Of a stretch of DNA of 64,000 nt, positions 11,238 to 22,239 are shown piece after piece. How positions within the stretch are numbered: the stretch's first letter is position 1; each line of letters begins with the position of its first letter. Source of the DNA: Paraspadella gotoi (lineage: Eukaryota; Chaetognatha); contig CM119264.1 of assembly GCA_051294375.1 (NCBI GenBank), positions 7,628,151-7,692,150 on the forward strand, in the 5' to 3' direction. The translations under genes were made by a program, and so were the position numbers. The notes under the pieces were generated by a model. It had not been told where the DNA came from and did not search any database. It was given only the letters and a program-made list of their open reading frames with translations.

Positions 11238-11535
11238 TCGTTGTCGTAATTCGTAACGATACCATGACCAGACAAAAAACTATTTTAACCATGACCAGAC
11301 TATTTTAACTATTTTAACCATGACCAGACAAAAAACTATTTTAATGCAAAACCTAACTTAACGCGTTTTCTATGCGAGAAACATTTTAGATCGGAATGGA
11401 ATGGAATGGAATGGAACTAATGACCGGAAGATCTTTCCTCAAAAAAATTCTCCGTGATCTTTCAAACATTTCACACCTGATTCACAACTTCCAGCCTCAC
11501 CTTGAGATTAACATTGGCCACTGCTGCCTACATTA
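11238..11535 (-). repeat. inverted repeat B, right arm
   Basis: Reverse-complement partner of 8030-8340. It carries three CCATGACCAGAC subunits and a (GGAAT)n stretch where the left arm has (CATTC)n. Confidence 0.75.
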
Positions 11536-11679
11536 TCTCCATTAACTCCGTTTCCCCCTCGTCTTATGTCTTTTTCCTCTCATCTTATCATTTCTTCTTT
11601 TTTTTTTTGGTTTCAACCCACACCGTCAGCACTTATTCCCTATTATTATTCATTCTTCCACTTCCTCTCTGTTAAAAAC

Positions 11680-11692
11680 GGAGAGAGAGAGA

Positions 11693-11766
<74 letters not shown>
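11680..11766. repeat. (GA)n microsatellite
   Basis: GA run with a few interruptions. Confidence 0.9.
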
Positions 11767-11884
11767 TAACGCCGAGCGCGAGCGCCTGAATTATGGGGGT
11801 GTGAAGTGACGAGCAGAAATATCGATTATGGCACAATTGTTCCCATCTCACAATCTACATCGGTTTCTTTCCAGGATTTTCCAG

Positions 11885-11914
11885 TCGTCGTCGTCGTCGT
11901 CGTCGTCGTCGTCT
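11885..11914. repeat. (GTC)n trinucleotide tract
   Basis: Ten GTC units. All three minus-strand frames and one plus frame are open across it (poly-Asp, poly-Thr or poly-Ser), so a coding role cannot be decided. Confidence 0.85.
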
Positions 11915-12464
11915 TTTTTGTTTTCAGCGCTTGCAGCCAGCCTTGACCAACGATCCTCATTATTGTCAGTTTCAACCCTTGGTTTATTTTGCGACTTCCT
12001 TCTGTCCTTAGCATTAGGGAAATCTTACTTTTTTACATAGGGCTTAAAAATTTGTTTTGAATTGCTAATCATAGCTGGAATCCAACCGTTAAAACTTTTC
12101 GAAAGAATTAGTCCGTGTGGGGAAGTAAACCTGTCTTTTTTGCTTGATTTGCCTTTAATCTGAATATAAATCGAGATGAAGCAAAGTTAGAGAAGCAAAC
12201 AAAAAAAAACACATAAATGGGCTGGAAATTCAGAGAAATAATATTAAGAATAATGTGAGTAGTCATTTTGATCAGAAAGAAGTGAAAACAGTTGGAATCA
12301 AGAAGCATTTGTATGCATTAAATAATTTTATGCTTTAAAGAAGAAATATTTTTATGCTGTCCTAGGGAGGTCATAATATATATTAAAACCTATTTACCAA
12401 TGAAATTAACCAACATTTCCAACCGGAAATTTTTCTCATCAGTAAAGCGCTTTGCCATCCGCTT

Positions 12465-12500
12465 GCTTTCTCTCTCTCTCTCCTCCTCTCTCTTCTCGTT

Positions 12501-12568
<68 letters not shown>
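12465..12568. repeat. (TC)n microsatellite
   Basis: TC run of about 100 bases with small interruptions. It lies downstream of the minus-strand candidate exon ending near 12743. Confidence 0.9.
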
Positions 12569-12570
<2 letters not shown>

Positions 12571-12742
12571 AAATCAACGAAATTTGATTTGAAAATTTTA
12601 TGAAACTTTCGGTAAAATAACTGACATATCATAATTAAAATTATTAAAAAAATAAGCTTTTTCTCATTCGTTCCTAATTTTCGATCGTGTCCCGATCTCC
12701 GTCTTCGCCACGCAGCTCTATCCGGTATCCAGTGTCGGGGCG

Positions 12743-12988
12743 TCACCATATAAACCAATGGAAGCCCTTGACGGAGCCTCTCTCCTCTCTCCTCTCTCCA
12801 CTCTCCTCCCTCCTCTCTCTTCTCTCCTCTCTCCTCTCTCCACTCTCCTCCCTCCTCTCTCTTCTCTCCTCCAACTGCTTCACTCTCTCGGCGACGGCCT
12901 CGCGCTCCTTCTTCAAAACCTCTTTGATGCGCTCCACCAAATTCCCTTCCACATTCGGCGCCGCATCTCCGTCGTCGACACCGGCCAT
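12743..12988 (-). CDS. candidate first exon, charged helical protein
   Basis: The ATG at 12988 has a strong context (AAAATGG). The start MAGVDDGDAAPNVEG is followed by an amphipathic charged segment (LVERIKEVLKKEREAVAERV) that suggests a coiled coil. The frame then enters a 42-base minisatellite (12780-12870) translated as Arg/Glu/Ser repeats, and stops at 12743. The non-repeat part uses C/G-ending codons, unlike the AT-rich surroundings. I cannot place a clear donor site, so the exon may end before the repeat, or the repeat may be coding. A longer frame in another phase starts only with TTG and is mostly repeat. Function unknown. Confidence 0.35.
   Translation of the reverse strand: MAGVDDGDAAPNVEGNLVERIKEVLKKEREAVAERVKQLEERRERREESGERREERRERREESGERREERGSVKGFHWFIW
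12780..12870. repeat. 42-base minisatellite, about two copies
   Basis: A CCTCTCTCCACTCTCCTCCC-type unit of 42 bases is repeated with near identity. The length is a multiple of three, so it keeps frame inside the candidate exon that overlaps it. Confidence 0.7.
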
Positions 12989-13667
12989 TTTCTCCACTAA
13001 TAAAAAATATAAAAAGTTTCAAAGTATAATTTAATTAATTAGTCGAGCACGAAATCGATGACGGCGATTTACATAGTTGGCCTTGGACGCTCGCGTGGAA
13101 TAAAAAACCGAAGACGAAGAGAACAAAGAACATCTTTTTCAATTCCATATTTTTTTGTTAGTTTTTTCTGAACATTAAAAAAAAAAAAAAAAAAATTAAA
13201 AAATGTTTAAATCGTGAAAAAAAAAATCGGAGGTGGTAAACGAAGGTTTTTTGGGATTTTTGTTATGGGAACAAGTTAATTTCAAAGAGGGCGCTTTCGG
13301 TGTAACGATAAGGAACGCGTGTGAGAGAGGACGGCTATTCATTTATTACATATTAATTTATTTACTTGTTTTATTTCGGAATTAAATTTACTCATTTTTG
13401 TGACCATCTATTTAAAAGAAAAAAATCATTATAATAAAATTACGACAAAAAGCAATATAAAAGAACGATACGGAAAAGCAACAAAGCAAATGACTACTAT
13501 GATTCTTATTGGTAGGGTAACGCCTTTTTCATGATAAATATTTCTACAGCCTGCATACCCTGCGAGCTTTCAAGCAAGAGTCTCTCGCAGTCCGGAGAGC
13601 AACTGGCGGCACATTTAATGAATTAGAATCAAATTTTAATGAACAGTTTCGATTTTGCTCCTTTATA
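12989..13667. other. AT-rich non-coding stretch
   Basis: Poly-A tracts and AT-rich sequence. A fragment of repeat A (GAGCTTTCAAGC...GAGTCTCTCGCAG) lies at about 13555-13600. Confidence 0.4.
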
Positions 13668-13900
13668 AAATTATCTATTCATTTTAAAAATAAGCTATCT
13701 TGCCCCTGACTTTGGACAGGCTTTGGTGGTTTGAGGCCTCCATCACTCTTACAAGATAATGACATAGCAAGTCCCTGCAAGCTTTCAATGAAGACTCTCT
13801 CACAGTTAAGTTTATTCATTCCCAGAGTACCTAGCTTCCCTATCAATGAAGTGGTATAATGTTTCAAAGAATATTTCAGTTGTATGAAAAGACCACTCCC
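13668..13900 (+). repeat. dispersed repeat A, copy 1
   Basis: Shares long blocks with 18318-18540 (reversed), 38775-38990 and shorter copies near 56.6 and 58.0 kb. Diagnostic blocks are GGCTTTGGTGGTTTGAGGCC, CTTACAAGATAATGACATAG, GACTCTCTCACAG and GAAGTGGTATAATGTTTC. No coding frame is conserved. It is probably a SINE or MITE-like element of unknown class. Confidence 0.75.
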
Positions 13901-14559
13901 TTAATGTTATTATGAAAATTGCTAAATTAGTTGTTTCACTATTTTTATTTTTTTAAAGTAAGAGTAAGAGTGATGGAGGCTTAAAAGTGAGTTTGGTGTG
14001 TTTTGACGAAGCCACTGGTCTTTCTAGTATTTGATAGTCTGTTAAGTCAGCGTAAAGATTAATGGCCACTTCACAACACGACTCGATGACTTTGAAAGAT
14101 GATGACGACGACGACGAAATCCGCGGAAAACTACGATGACGATGATGACGACGATAATGACGGCGGCGAAAGTAACGGTTCGCTATATTGTCAAATCTTC
14201 TAATTGTGCTAGAAGACGAAAAACAGAGAAAATAACAAAGGTGACAAAGGTGTTTTAAATAGAAGTTTAATTAATGTCATTTATAATAATAAGCAGAATT
14301 TTCATAGGCTTAGTAATCAGAACTTGACACACAACAAACATTCCCCATTTTAACGACTCGTTTTAAAATCTAGTTTCTTATGGCGCGAACGATTTAGTGA
14401 ATCGATAAGATTTTAAATTGATTAAAACGACTGACCGATTGGTATACGAAAAACGGTGGATTAAAATGAAATTTCTCGGCCATCGACGACAACGACAACA
14501 ACAACGACTACGACGATAAAGCTCATGGAATACGACCCGCGGGAAGGTCAACCGAAAGC

Positions 14560-14725
14560 NNNNNNNNNNNNNNNNNNNNNNNNNNNNNNNNNNNNNNNNN
14601 NNNNNNNNNNNNNNNNNNNNNNNNNNNNNNNNNNNNNNNNNNNNNNNNNNNNNNNNNNNNNNNNNNNNNNNNNNNNNNNNNNNNNNNNNNNNNNNNNNNN
14701 NNNNNNNNNNNNNNNNNNNNNNNNN
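14560..14725. other. assembly gap (166 N)
   Basis: Run of N preceded by GAC-rich sequence (14100-14180) and an imperfect ACGACAA repeat. Confidence 0.99.
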
Positions 14726-14862
14726 AAAATGAAGAGCGAAAAAAAAAACTGAAATAGAATTTGACGTCATCGAAGTCGGTTGATGATTTGGGACGGAAGG
14801 GGCTGGGGTGAGGTTCGGGTGAGCTCGGGGTGAGGCTGGGGAGAGATTGAGCAGAGTAGTAA
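14726..14862 (+). repeat. left part of inverted duplication around a 25-N gap
   Basis: The block around 14750-14800, including GGGACG near the right end and GATGATTTG, reappears in reverse complement near 16060-16150 (CGTCCCAAATCATCAACC...GACTTCGA). Differences are mostly single-base insertions. Confidence 0.6.
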
Positions 14863-14887
14863 NNNNNNNNNNNNNNNNNNNNNNNNN
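14863..14887. other. assembly gap (25 N)
   Basis: Fixed-size gap at the centre of an inverted duplication. Confidence 0.99.
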
Positions 14888-16160
14888 CAATCTCTTCGTT
14901 CTCTCCTCTCTCCATTTCCCTCCCCTCTCTCCTCTTCTTCATCTCCTACTCCATGCTCCCTCCGCTATCCATCCGCACCCCTCGCCTCGCTCCTCGCTCG
15001 ACTCACCTCCCGCGCCTCCGTCCCACGTTCCTTCCTCATCCTCCTGCTCTCTCCTGTCTCCACATCCGTACTCTCTCCCCCTCCTTCTGATGCCTCTCCT
15101 CTCCCTCTCTCCGCTCTTCTCTCTCTCTCTCTCGTCTCTCTCTCTCTCATTGCCGGAGGTTGGGTCGGATGCCAATCTCGAGCTCGAGCCGCGCGAAGAC
15201 GAACCAACAAGCGCCATAAGCGCTTCCCTCTCTCTTCTACGCTCCTCACTTCTCTAACCCAGCCGTCGAAAGGTCGGAGAGTCATATCCGCGTCGGTGAC
15301 TCATCGAAAAAAATGTAGCAGAGATCCTCTTACCTTTCTCTAACCCGACCCGGGGCGATTCGCGCGGTCTACTCGGGTGTGCCGCCGAAGGAATCCGCGA
15401 AAACCACAATAATACATCTGAGTTCCGTCACATTCTCGACGTCCGAACTCAGTACTCCTTCTCATCTCAAACCTCCTCCTCTCCTCCTCTCCTCGCTTCT
15501 CGTCTCGTCTCCTGTCCCCGGCTCCAGCGCGCTCGCTCTACGTCGGTCCCTCTCCATCTCACTCTTGCTCATCGCTCTTCTCATCTCCCTCGTCTCTCCG
15601 TCTTCCATTCGCCTCCTATAGAGATCGTCCATTCTTCTACATATCTACTTCTCTTCCTCCACGCTTCCAACTATACGTCTTCTACTCTCTCTCCACCGTG
15701 AGTCACGCGTTGTCCTCTCCTCCGTGAACGCCGCCCATGGCCCACTCGATAGTCTCATCCGTGCTTCACTGGGGAGCCTCCCTCTCGGTTCTCTCTTCTC
15801 AGCTTCTCTCATCTCTCTCATCATATTTTCCAAACTGTTTTTTAAACCATTATTCCTTTCGGCGTCACAAGATTTTCCACTCCAACATATCTAAACTCTC
15901 GCCCGATCCTCTCCTTCATGCCCATCAACGAGTTTACTTACCGCCATACGCTTACCCGATTTACACTTTAACTCTACTCCTGCTCACGATCTCGTTCCCG
16001 GGCCAGCCCTCATCCCCGAGCTCACACTCGCGACACTTCATTTTCTCAACCCCCCCATGGCTCTGACATCCCTTCGTCCCAAATCATCAACCGGACTTCG
16101 AAGATGACGATCAAATCTCTAATTTCATTGTTTTTTTTTTTCTGCGCTTTCTTCCATTTT
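14888..16160. other. pyrimidine-rich, probably low-quality sequence
   Basis: CT-rich sequence with many frames open on both strands. Its end (about 16060-16160) is a reversed, insertion-rich copy of 14726-14862. I read it as gap-filling sequence and call no genes in it. Confidence 0.5.
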
Positions 16161-17497
16161 TCTTCCTGCACCTTCTAATTATCTCAGATCGTTTCGCTCC
16201 TCCTGCGAGAGAGGGATAGAGTCGCTGACTATAAATGGTTCATCAGGGCATAAATGAGGCCTTTAAGAGAACCATAAGCGAGAGGGAAGAAAACCCGCGC
16301 ATTAAATTACGGGTGAGAAAAGAGTCACTCACTCAAAAAATTCCACAATTATTTAGGTATATATACGTCAACGTATTGCTATTATACTCGTTTATTACCT
16401 AAAACAAAAAAAATAAAATTTTCAAATTTAACAGGCACGGTCGAATTTCTGCAATCGATGTTGTTGTCGCACCCCAACTTTCTGCAATTGCATTCGGCAG
16501 CGCATTCTCTTATGTCCCGAGCTCAGCTGATGTATGCATTTGTTGAATATTTTTAAATTAAACATAGGTTTTGTTTGCTACCGATTACGAACGACATATG
16601 CGTATTCACAAGGAAATTCGAAAAGCGATAACCATATTGTTTATTGTATAGATGTTTAACATTTTTAAACTTTTATCGGACGACGACTGCGACGACGACG
16701 ACGAAGATAAGGGCCATGTACGACTTCCACTTGAAAGGGAACGACGTTAAGAGCGATTAAAATCGTGACGACGATATCGAAGACGATGAGAAGTAGATGT
16801 CGAAATGACGACGCTAAATACGACGAAGTTGACGTCAACGACTCCAGCTGTTTCACATTATTCTTTCCCTTAAAAGGCCGAGCGATTTCTGGGGGGAAAA
16901 TTGTTTTGCGACGTAAAATAATTAAGTCGTTTGATGTTTTTTTTTTTAAATTCAGACGGGAATTTTTTGTTCAGGGAAAAGCAAATCGTGGAACAACTAA
17001 AGCATCGATAGCGTTAAAAATCAATATAATAGGATAGTTGATAGAAAAATTCCCCTCCCATATATCCGGGTTCAATCACCACAGTGTCACGCTGTCTGAG
17101 TGTGACGTAACTAGCATAACCACGCCAGTGACATGTAGGTCCAAAGTCCTAAGCGCCAGTTGTCGTTAGATGCCTCTCACCTCGGTCATCCATCACAACT
17201 GTCCCCCGGTTGCCATAATAGCTTTAATTGGTAGAGGGTATTTCGCCAGGATTCTTCCCATTGGCTCTTTGGGAGAAAAAGTGAGAAAGTGAAATTTCGC
17301 AGGTTCTCGTGACGTGGACAGTGGCACTGTCATCATTTCACGTGGCCCCTCAAAAGGTGGACTCCAAACAACGCAAAAAAAATGTCCGTCAAAAAAGCGG
17401 AGGAAAAAGCGCCGCTTTTTAGGTTTTTGGTTTCGGAAGTTTTTCCGCCGAACATCCGGAGATCGTGTGGAGAATAGCGACGTCGCGCGAAGAGAAA
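16161..17497. other. non-coding stretch with scattered CGA triplets
   Basis: Imperfect CGACGA repeats at about 16678-16830. The stretch 17040-17240 is less AT-rich and contains GGGTTCAATC (B-box-like), but no matching A box or tRNA fold. Confidence 0.35.
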
Positions 17498-17556
17498 GGA
17501 TGTGTTTGTGGGTTTGTGGTTTTGTGGGTTTGTGGGTTTGTGGGTTTGTGGGTGTG
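17498..17556. repeat. (GTTTGTGG)n octanucleotide repeat
   Basis: About six GTTTGTGG units in tandem with one variant, ending near a 413-N gap. Confidence 0.85.
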
Positions 17557-17598
17557 GGGGCGAAAGGAGGGCGAAGCGACACTTGGTTTTCGGTCGTC

Positions 17599-18011
17599 NN
17601 NNNNNNNNNNNNNNNNNNNNNNNNNNNNNNNNNNNNNNNNNNNNNNNNNNNNNNNNNNNNNNNNNNNNNNNNNNNNNNNNNNNNNNNNNNNNNNNNNNNN
17701 NNNNNNNNNNNNNNNNNNNNNNNNNNNNNNNNNNNNNNNNNNNNNNNNNNNNNNNNNNNNNNNNNNNNNNNNNNNNNNNNNNNNNNNNNNNNNNNNNNNN
17801 NNNNNNNNNNNNNNNNNNNNNNNNNNNNNNNNNNNNNNNNNNNNNNNNNNNNNNNNNNNNNNNNNNNNNNNNNNNNNNNNNNNNNNNNNNNNNNNNNNNN
17901 NNNNNNNNNNNNNNNNNNNNNNNNNNNNNNNNNNNNNNNNNNNNNNNNNNNNNNNNNNNNNNNNNNNNNNNNNNNNNNNNNNNNNNNNNNNNNNNNNNNN
18001 NNNNNNNNNNN
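17599..18011. other. assembly gap (413 N)
   Basis: Run of N. The apparent long open frames crossing it are meaningless. Confidence 0.99.
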
Positions 18012-18100
18012 TCCGTGAAACTCAAAATGCTTCTTTTTCTTTACTTTTTCTCAACCGACCGCTTTTCTCTTGGGTGGACATTACAAGCAGGTAGCCTCAT

Positions 18101-18267
18101 NNNNNNNNNNNNNNNNNNNNNNNNNNNNNNNNNNNNNNNNNNNNNNNNNNNNNNNNNNNNNNNNNNNNNNNNNNNNNNNNNNNNNNNNNNNNNNNNNNNN
18201 NNNNNNNNNNNNNNNNNNNNNNNNNNNNNNNNNNNNNNNNNNNNNNNNNNNNNNNNNNNNNNNNNNN
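18101..18267. other. assembly gap (167 N)
   Basis: Run of N immediately before repeat A copy 2. Confidence 0.99.
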
Positions 18268-18317
18268 TTTATCTGGATGACCTTGCGCATAACAGTAACA
18301 GTCACATGCAGGGAGTC

Positions 18318-18540
18318 TTTTTATATAATTCAAACATTCTTTGAAACATTATACCACTTCATTGATAGTGAAGCCAGGTACTCTGGGAGTGAATAGAGGA
18401 GACTGTGAGAGAGTCTTGATTGAAAGCTTGCAGGGACCTGCTATGTCATTATCTTGTAAGAGTGAGTGAGGCCTTAAACCACCAAAGCCGGTCCCAAGTC
18501 AACGGCAAGATAGCTTATTTATTAAATGAATGGAAAATTT
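18318..18540 (-). repeat. dispersed repeat A, copy 2
   Basis: Reverse-complement match to 13668-13900 over nearly its whole length, the best-conserved pair of the family. Confidence 0.75.
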
Positions 18541-18689
18541 TTAAGTTGGTTGCTCTTCAGTTGTTTTTTTCCCGGCATCACAATGAAAATTTTTTTCCTA
18601 AGCGACGTGCATTCCAACCCATAACCATTTCAATTTTATAATTTTATAGGACTTTCTTTCAAAGGACATTAAAGATAAAATACATTCAA

Positions 18690-18870
18690 CCAATCAGCTT
18701 TTAAGAAAAGCATCCTTTCCAATCAGCGACGTTTATGATCCATGTCCTTTCCAATCAGTGAGGTTTACGAACCAAGTATTTTCCAATCAGTTACTTTTAC
18801 GAGCGAGTCTCGCTATTAGCTGTATTTACGAGGGGAGTTCTTTTCTATTGGCAGCCTTTCAATCCTTTCC
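18690..18870. promoter_or_regulatory. tandem CCAAT-box array, about 32-base period
   Basis: CCAATCAG begins at 18690, 18719, 18751 and 18783. The unit (TTTCCAATCAG then TTTACGA) has a period of about 32 bases and continues in decayed form to an inverted ATTGG at about 18848. Another CCAAT (GGCCAATGTGG) lies near 18928. CCAATCAG is the core of NF-Y sites in animal promoters. No firm gene start is seen just downstream; an ambiguous GC-rich block lies at 19140-19430. Confidence 0.5.
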
Positions 18871-19139
18871 TTAAATCGAGCCGGTTTTATTTTTTCACCA
18901 CAAAATAGAGTCGCTGCTGGCCATCGGCCAATGTGGCCATATCAATTTAAAAAATCCGCCAGTACGCTAGTCAGTCAGTCATCTTCTTAGAGCCGTCAAT
19001 TAAATGAATTTACTACCATAAAATATACAATTTCAATATCTTCTTCAACTTTCAATTCGTATTATTATATTTCTTAAAAAAAAAAAACCCTAAAAAATTT
19101 CATAAAATTGAATTATTTCTTTCAATTTTACGTTCGTTT

Positions 19140-19430
19140 TCAAAGAAAAAAACATTCCTTCTCCAGTACGAGGCGCCTGGCGTCCTGCTTGCTATTTCCC
19201 GCGAATGATAATTTTTTCCAACTGCGCGTTGAATCGAGCCACGCCCCCTCTCCTTCTTCCCTCCCTCTCGAATGGTCTTTCCATCTCCTGAATTCCATCT
19301 TTCCATTGCTGCCATTGCTGCCCGCAAACATTGGCGTTTCTTCGTCGACTCGAAGGAGAAAAAAAAAACCGACCTTCCACCCAAAAACCATCGCTTCCTC
19401 CATCGATCAACTCCGCCCACTTCCGTCGTA
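19140..19430. other. GC-rich block, coding strand undecided
   Basis: Frames are open on both strands. The plus frame from the ATG at 19272 begins MVFPSPEFHLSIAAIAARKH, and a minus frame runs across the same DNA. No strong splice site decides between them, so it is left unassigned. Confidence 0.3.
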
Positions 19431-19436
19431 TACGTC

Positions 19437-19452
19437 ATCGTAATCATCATCA

Positions 19453-19483
<31 letters not shown>

Positions 19484-19750
19484 ATCATCATCGTCATCAT
19501 TCATCGTCATCATCGTCATCATCATCGTCATCATGTCATCATCATCGTTCAATCATCATCGTCATCATCGTCCTCATCATTCATCGTCATCATCATCGTC
19601 ATCATCGTCATCATCATCGTCATCATTCATCGTCATCGTCATCGTTCATCATCGTCATCATCATCGTCATCATCATCGTCATCATCGTCATCGTCGATCA
19701 TCATCGTCATCGTCATCATCATCGTCATCGTCATCGTCATCATCGTCCTC
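19437..19750. repeat. (ATC)n/(GTC)n mixed trinucleotide array
   Basis: About 310 bases of ATCATCGTC-type units. Long open frames on both strands here are repeat translations. Confidence 0.9.
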
Positions 19751-20500
19751 CTTTTCCAAGCAATCCAAAACTCATTTTAGATTATTCTTTTTTTTGGGTT
19801 ACGTAGCAATGCAATGATAGCCTCTTTGTATTAATACTGGTGCTTCTCCAATCATTTCTTAGACGAAGCTCCGCCAGTTTTCGTACTCATTAGAGTTAGA
19901 CTTACGTCAGCTTAAAATTATTGACTTTAGATCCAAAGCTTTTGCCAATTTTTCGACTCGCGTGTGGGAAAAAAGCTTTACGGAATTATACAGCCTGATT
20001 AAGAAAAAAAAAATTAATTGACAATTTCACAGCTAAATTAAAAAAAAAGTATGAATGTCCGTTTGGGAAAAGTCATGACTAACTAAAATCAATTTTTCTC
20101 TCAACTTAAACGAGTACCAATTTCATAAGTTTTCCCTCCCCCCACGATATTTTTCCCCAGAATTTTGTTCAGATATAACTTTAATTTCAAATGACTTTTT
20201 TTTCAATTTTCTATTTTCCTACCTCAGCTCGAATTTCCCACACGTTTTTACCTATTCTATTTATTATTTACCTTACCTCACGATCCCTCTTTATTTCCCC
20301 TCATATATCGAATCCCCTTTCCCCCACCTTAATTCCGCTCGCTCACCCCCCCCCCTCGGACCACCACGCTTCCACGCGCGCGCACCGTTGGAAATCACGT
20401 GACTCTTTGCCGCGACTCAAAACCCAACGCGCGCGCGTGATGGCTCGCCGCTTCGAACTCCGTCTACCGCGAAACGCAAACAAAATTTATCTCTGTTTAT
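19751..20500. other. non-coding stretch
   Basis: AT-rich, then a C-rich segment (20270-20450). No supported gene. Confidence 0.35.
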
Positions 20501-20529
20501 CCTTGACCGCGTCCGGTGCGGATCGGTGC

Positions 20530-20880
20530 CGGGCAAAGATGGCGGGCGGGGCGAAATGGAGGTGGGCGGAAAAAAAATAGAAACGGGCATACTCGATGGA
20601 CGGAAACTCGAAAGCGGACAAGGATGGCCGAGAAATGGAAGTGGGCAGAGATAGGGGAAAAGCTAAAATTGAGACAGAAAAAAAAGGAAGCGGGCAAAGG
20701 ATGGCGGGCAGGGAAAAATGGAAACGGGCAGTGATGGAGGAAAGGTCGAAATGAAGCCGGACAAAGATGAGACGGGTAAAGAGAGATGGAAGTTAATAGA
20801 AATGGAGGTAAAGGACGAAATGGCAGATAGAAATGGAGCGAAATGGCAGAAATGTCAGGCAGAACGAATGGGACGAGTAC
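20530..20880 (+). repeat. degenerate GCGGGCA/ATGG minisatellite
   Basis: Irregular repeats of GATGG, AAATGG and GCGGGCA-like words, about 20-27 bases apart, giving Arg/Lys/Gly/Trp-rich translations on the plus strand. Confidence 0.55.
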
Positions 20881-21700
20881 AGAGACGCCGATGGTCTCGG
20901 GACGGGCCATGCCACTTTACGTCTCGGCTGGATAAACCGGGTATGGGTCAATCAGTTTTGCCCAATAGAATCTAAGTCGGACCGCAACGTGAAACTTTAG
21001 CATGGAGGGTCGGGCAATGGGAGGGCGGGAAGCTTAAAAATGAGTAGTTTGAAGTTGAACTTTAGGTCGTTCAGTCTCCAACCCCCGCTGGTGAAATAGA
21101 GAGATAAATTGAAGGAAATGCAGTAAAGGAGAAATTGCACGAAATCGAAGTAGAGGGAAATCAATTTCTCTTTCCGGGATCGTTCTATTTCCCACGGATA
21201 TTTTGTGAATTTTGTGGTTATTGCTTTCCTTATCGTGATTGCTCTCTTTAGCGACGTGTCACTTTTTTCGTGGTTATAAAAGTTTTTATCGAGTCATCGT
21301 TTACGCTCGTTATTAATTTGTCCGAATTCTCAGCTCAGTTTTCAGCTTAAAAAAAAACTGACGAACTTTTTTGATTGATGATGGAAGGGATGCGCGAAAA
21401 AAAAATGGCGGCAAAAGAGTCGGATGATGAGCTTCGAAAGATTTTTTTCTTTCGCCAAAGTTTGATTTTTTTCCCCTTTTTTATCAGTTCGTGACCATTA
21501 AAAGATTTGGTCTTTTTAAGATCATTTGGTCTAGATTTTCCAGCAATTTATTAATTAATTAATTTATTAATTAAAAAAGAACAAAATTGAATAGAATTTG
21601 GAACAATTAATGAAAATGGAAGAAATGTCGACGCTTCCTTCTTACCGCTGTTTCATACTGTTAATATTCAATGCGATTCGCAACCCGTGAGGGAAAGAAT

Positions 21701-21701
<1 letters not shown>
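20881..21701. other. non-coding stretch
   Basis: No splice-supported exon. Mixed composition with poly-A/T tracts. Confidence 0.35.

Positions 21702-21748
<47 letters not shown>
21702..21748. repeat. (TC)n microsatellite
   Basis: Clean TC run of about 47 bases. Confidence 0.9.
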
Positions 21749-21752
<4 letters not shown>

Positions 21753-22163
21753 CTCCAAGCGACGAAAAGATGAAAGATGAAGGACACAGATTTTCTCACC
21801 GTTTGTCTTTCCCCGATTTTTTGTCTTATTTTTTTTGTCCTCGCCATTTTTCACTGTGTCTTAGTTTTCTATCCTTTCCCCTCATTTTTTCACCTTCCAT
21901 TTGTTTTCTCTTGTTTTCAGTCACTGTCATTTTTTTAGTGTATTTTATATGTTTTTATATAGTTTATATATTCTATGTATATCTGAGGATAAATAGCTAA
22001 GTGGGGCTAAAGAGTGCTATCCGCAACTTCATTAACCCCCTCTAGCTGCCATGGATCGGGTCCTGAAGGTGTCATGCTTATAGGCAGGGTGAACTTGTGC
22101 AATGCCGACTACATACCTATATATTTTGTATATATTTTATTTATATCTTTTATTAGTTTGAGG

Positions 22164-22235
22164 CAAGAAAGGTTTTTATTATTGTTTACATATTTTGAAA
22201 CAATCATATGTAAAAAATAATAAAAACCTTTCTTG
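22164..22235. repeat. near-perfect 31-bp hairpin
   Basis: The left arm 22164-22194 (starting CAAGAAAGGTTTTTATTATT) pairs with 22205-22235 at 29 of 31 positions, with a 10-base loop. Mismatches fall at arm positions 21 and 31. It may be a MITE remnant or a microRNA-like precursor. The sequence alone cannot tell. Confidence 0.7.
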
Positions 22236-22239
22236 ACTA

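Noticed and set aside
11826-12014. Minus-strand readings with poly-Asp or poly-Thr around the GTC tract
   Set aside because: Three frames are equally open and none has paired splice sites.
12390-13022. 210-codon open frame on the minus strand
   Set aside because: It starts with TTG and is mostly GA-repeat and minisatellite translation. The overlapping frame from the real ATG at 12988 is preferred.
17314-18344. Open frames of more than 200 codons
   Set aside because: They consist largely of N bases from assembly gaps.
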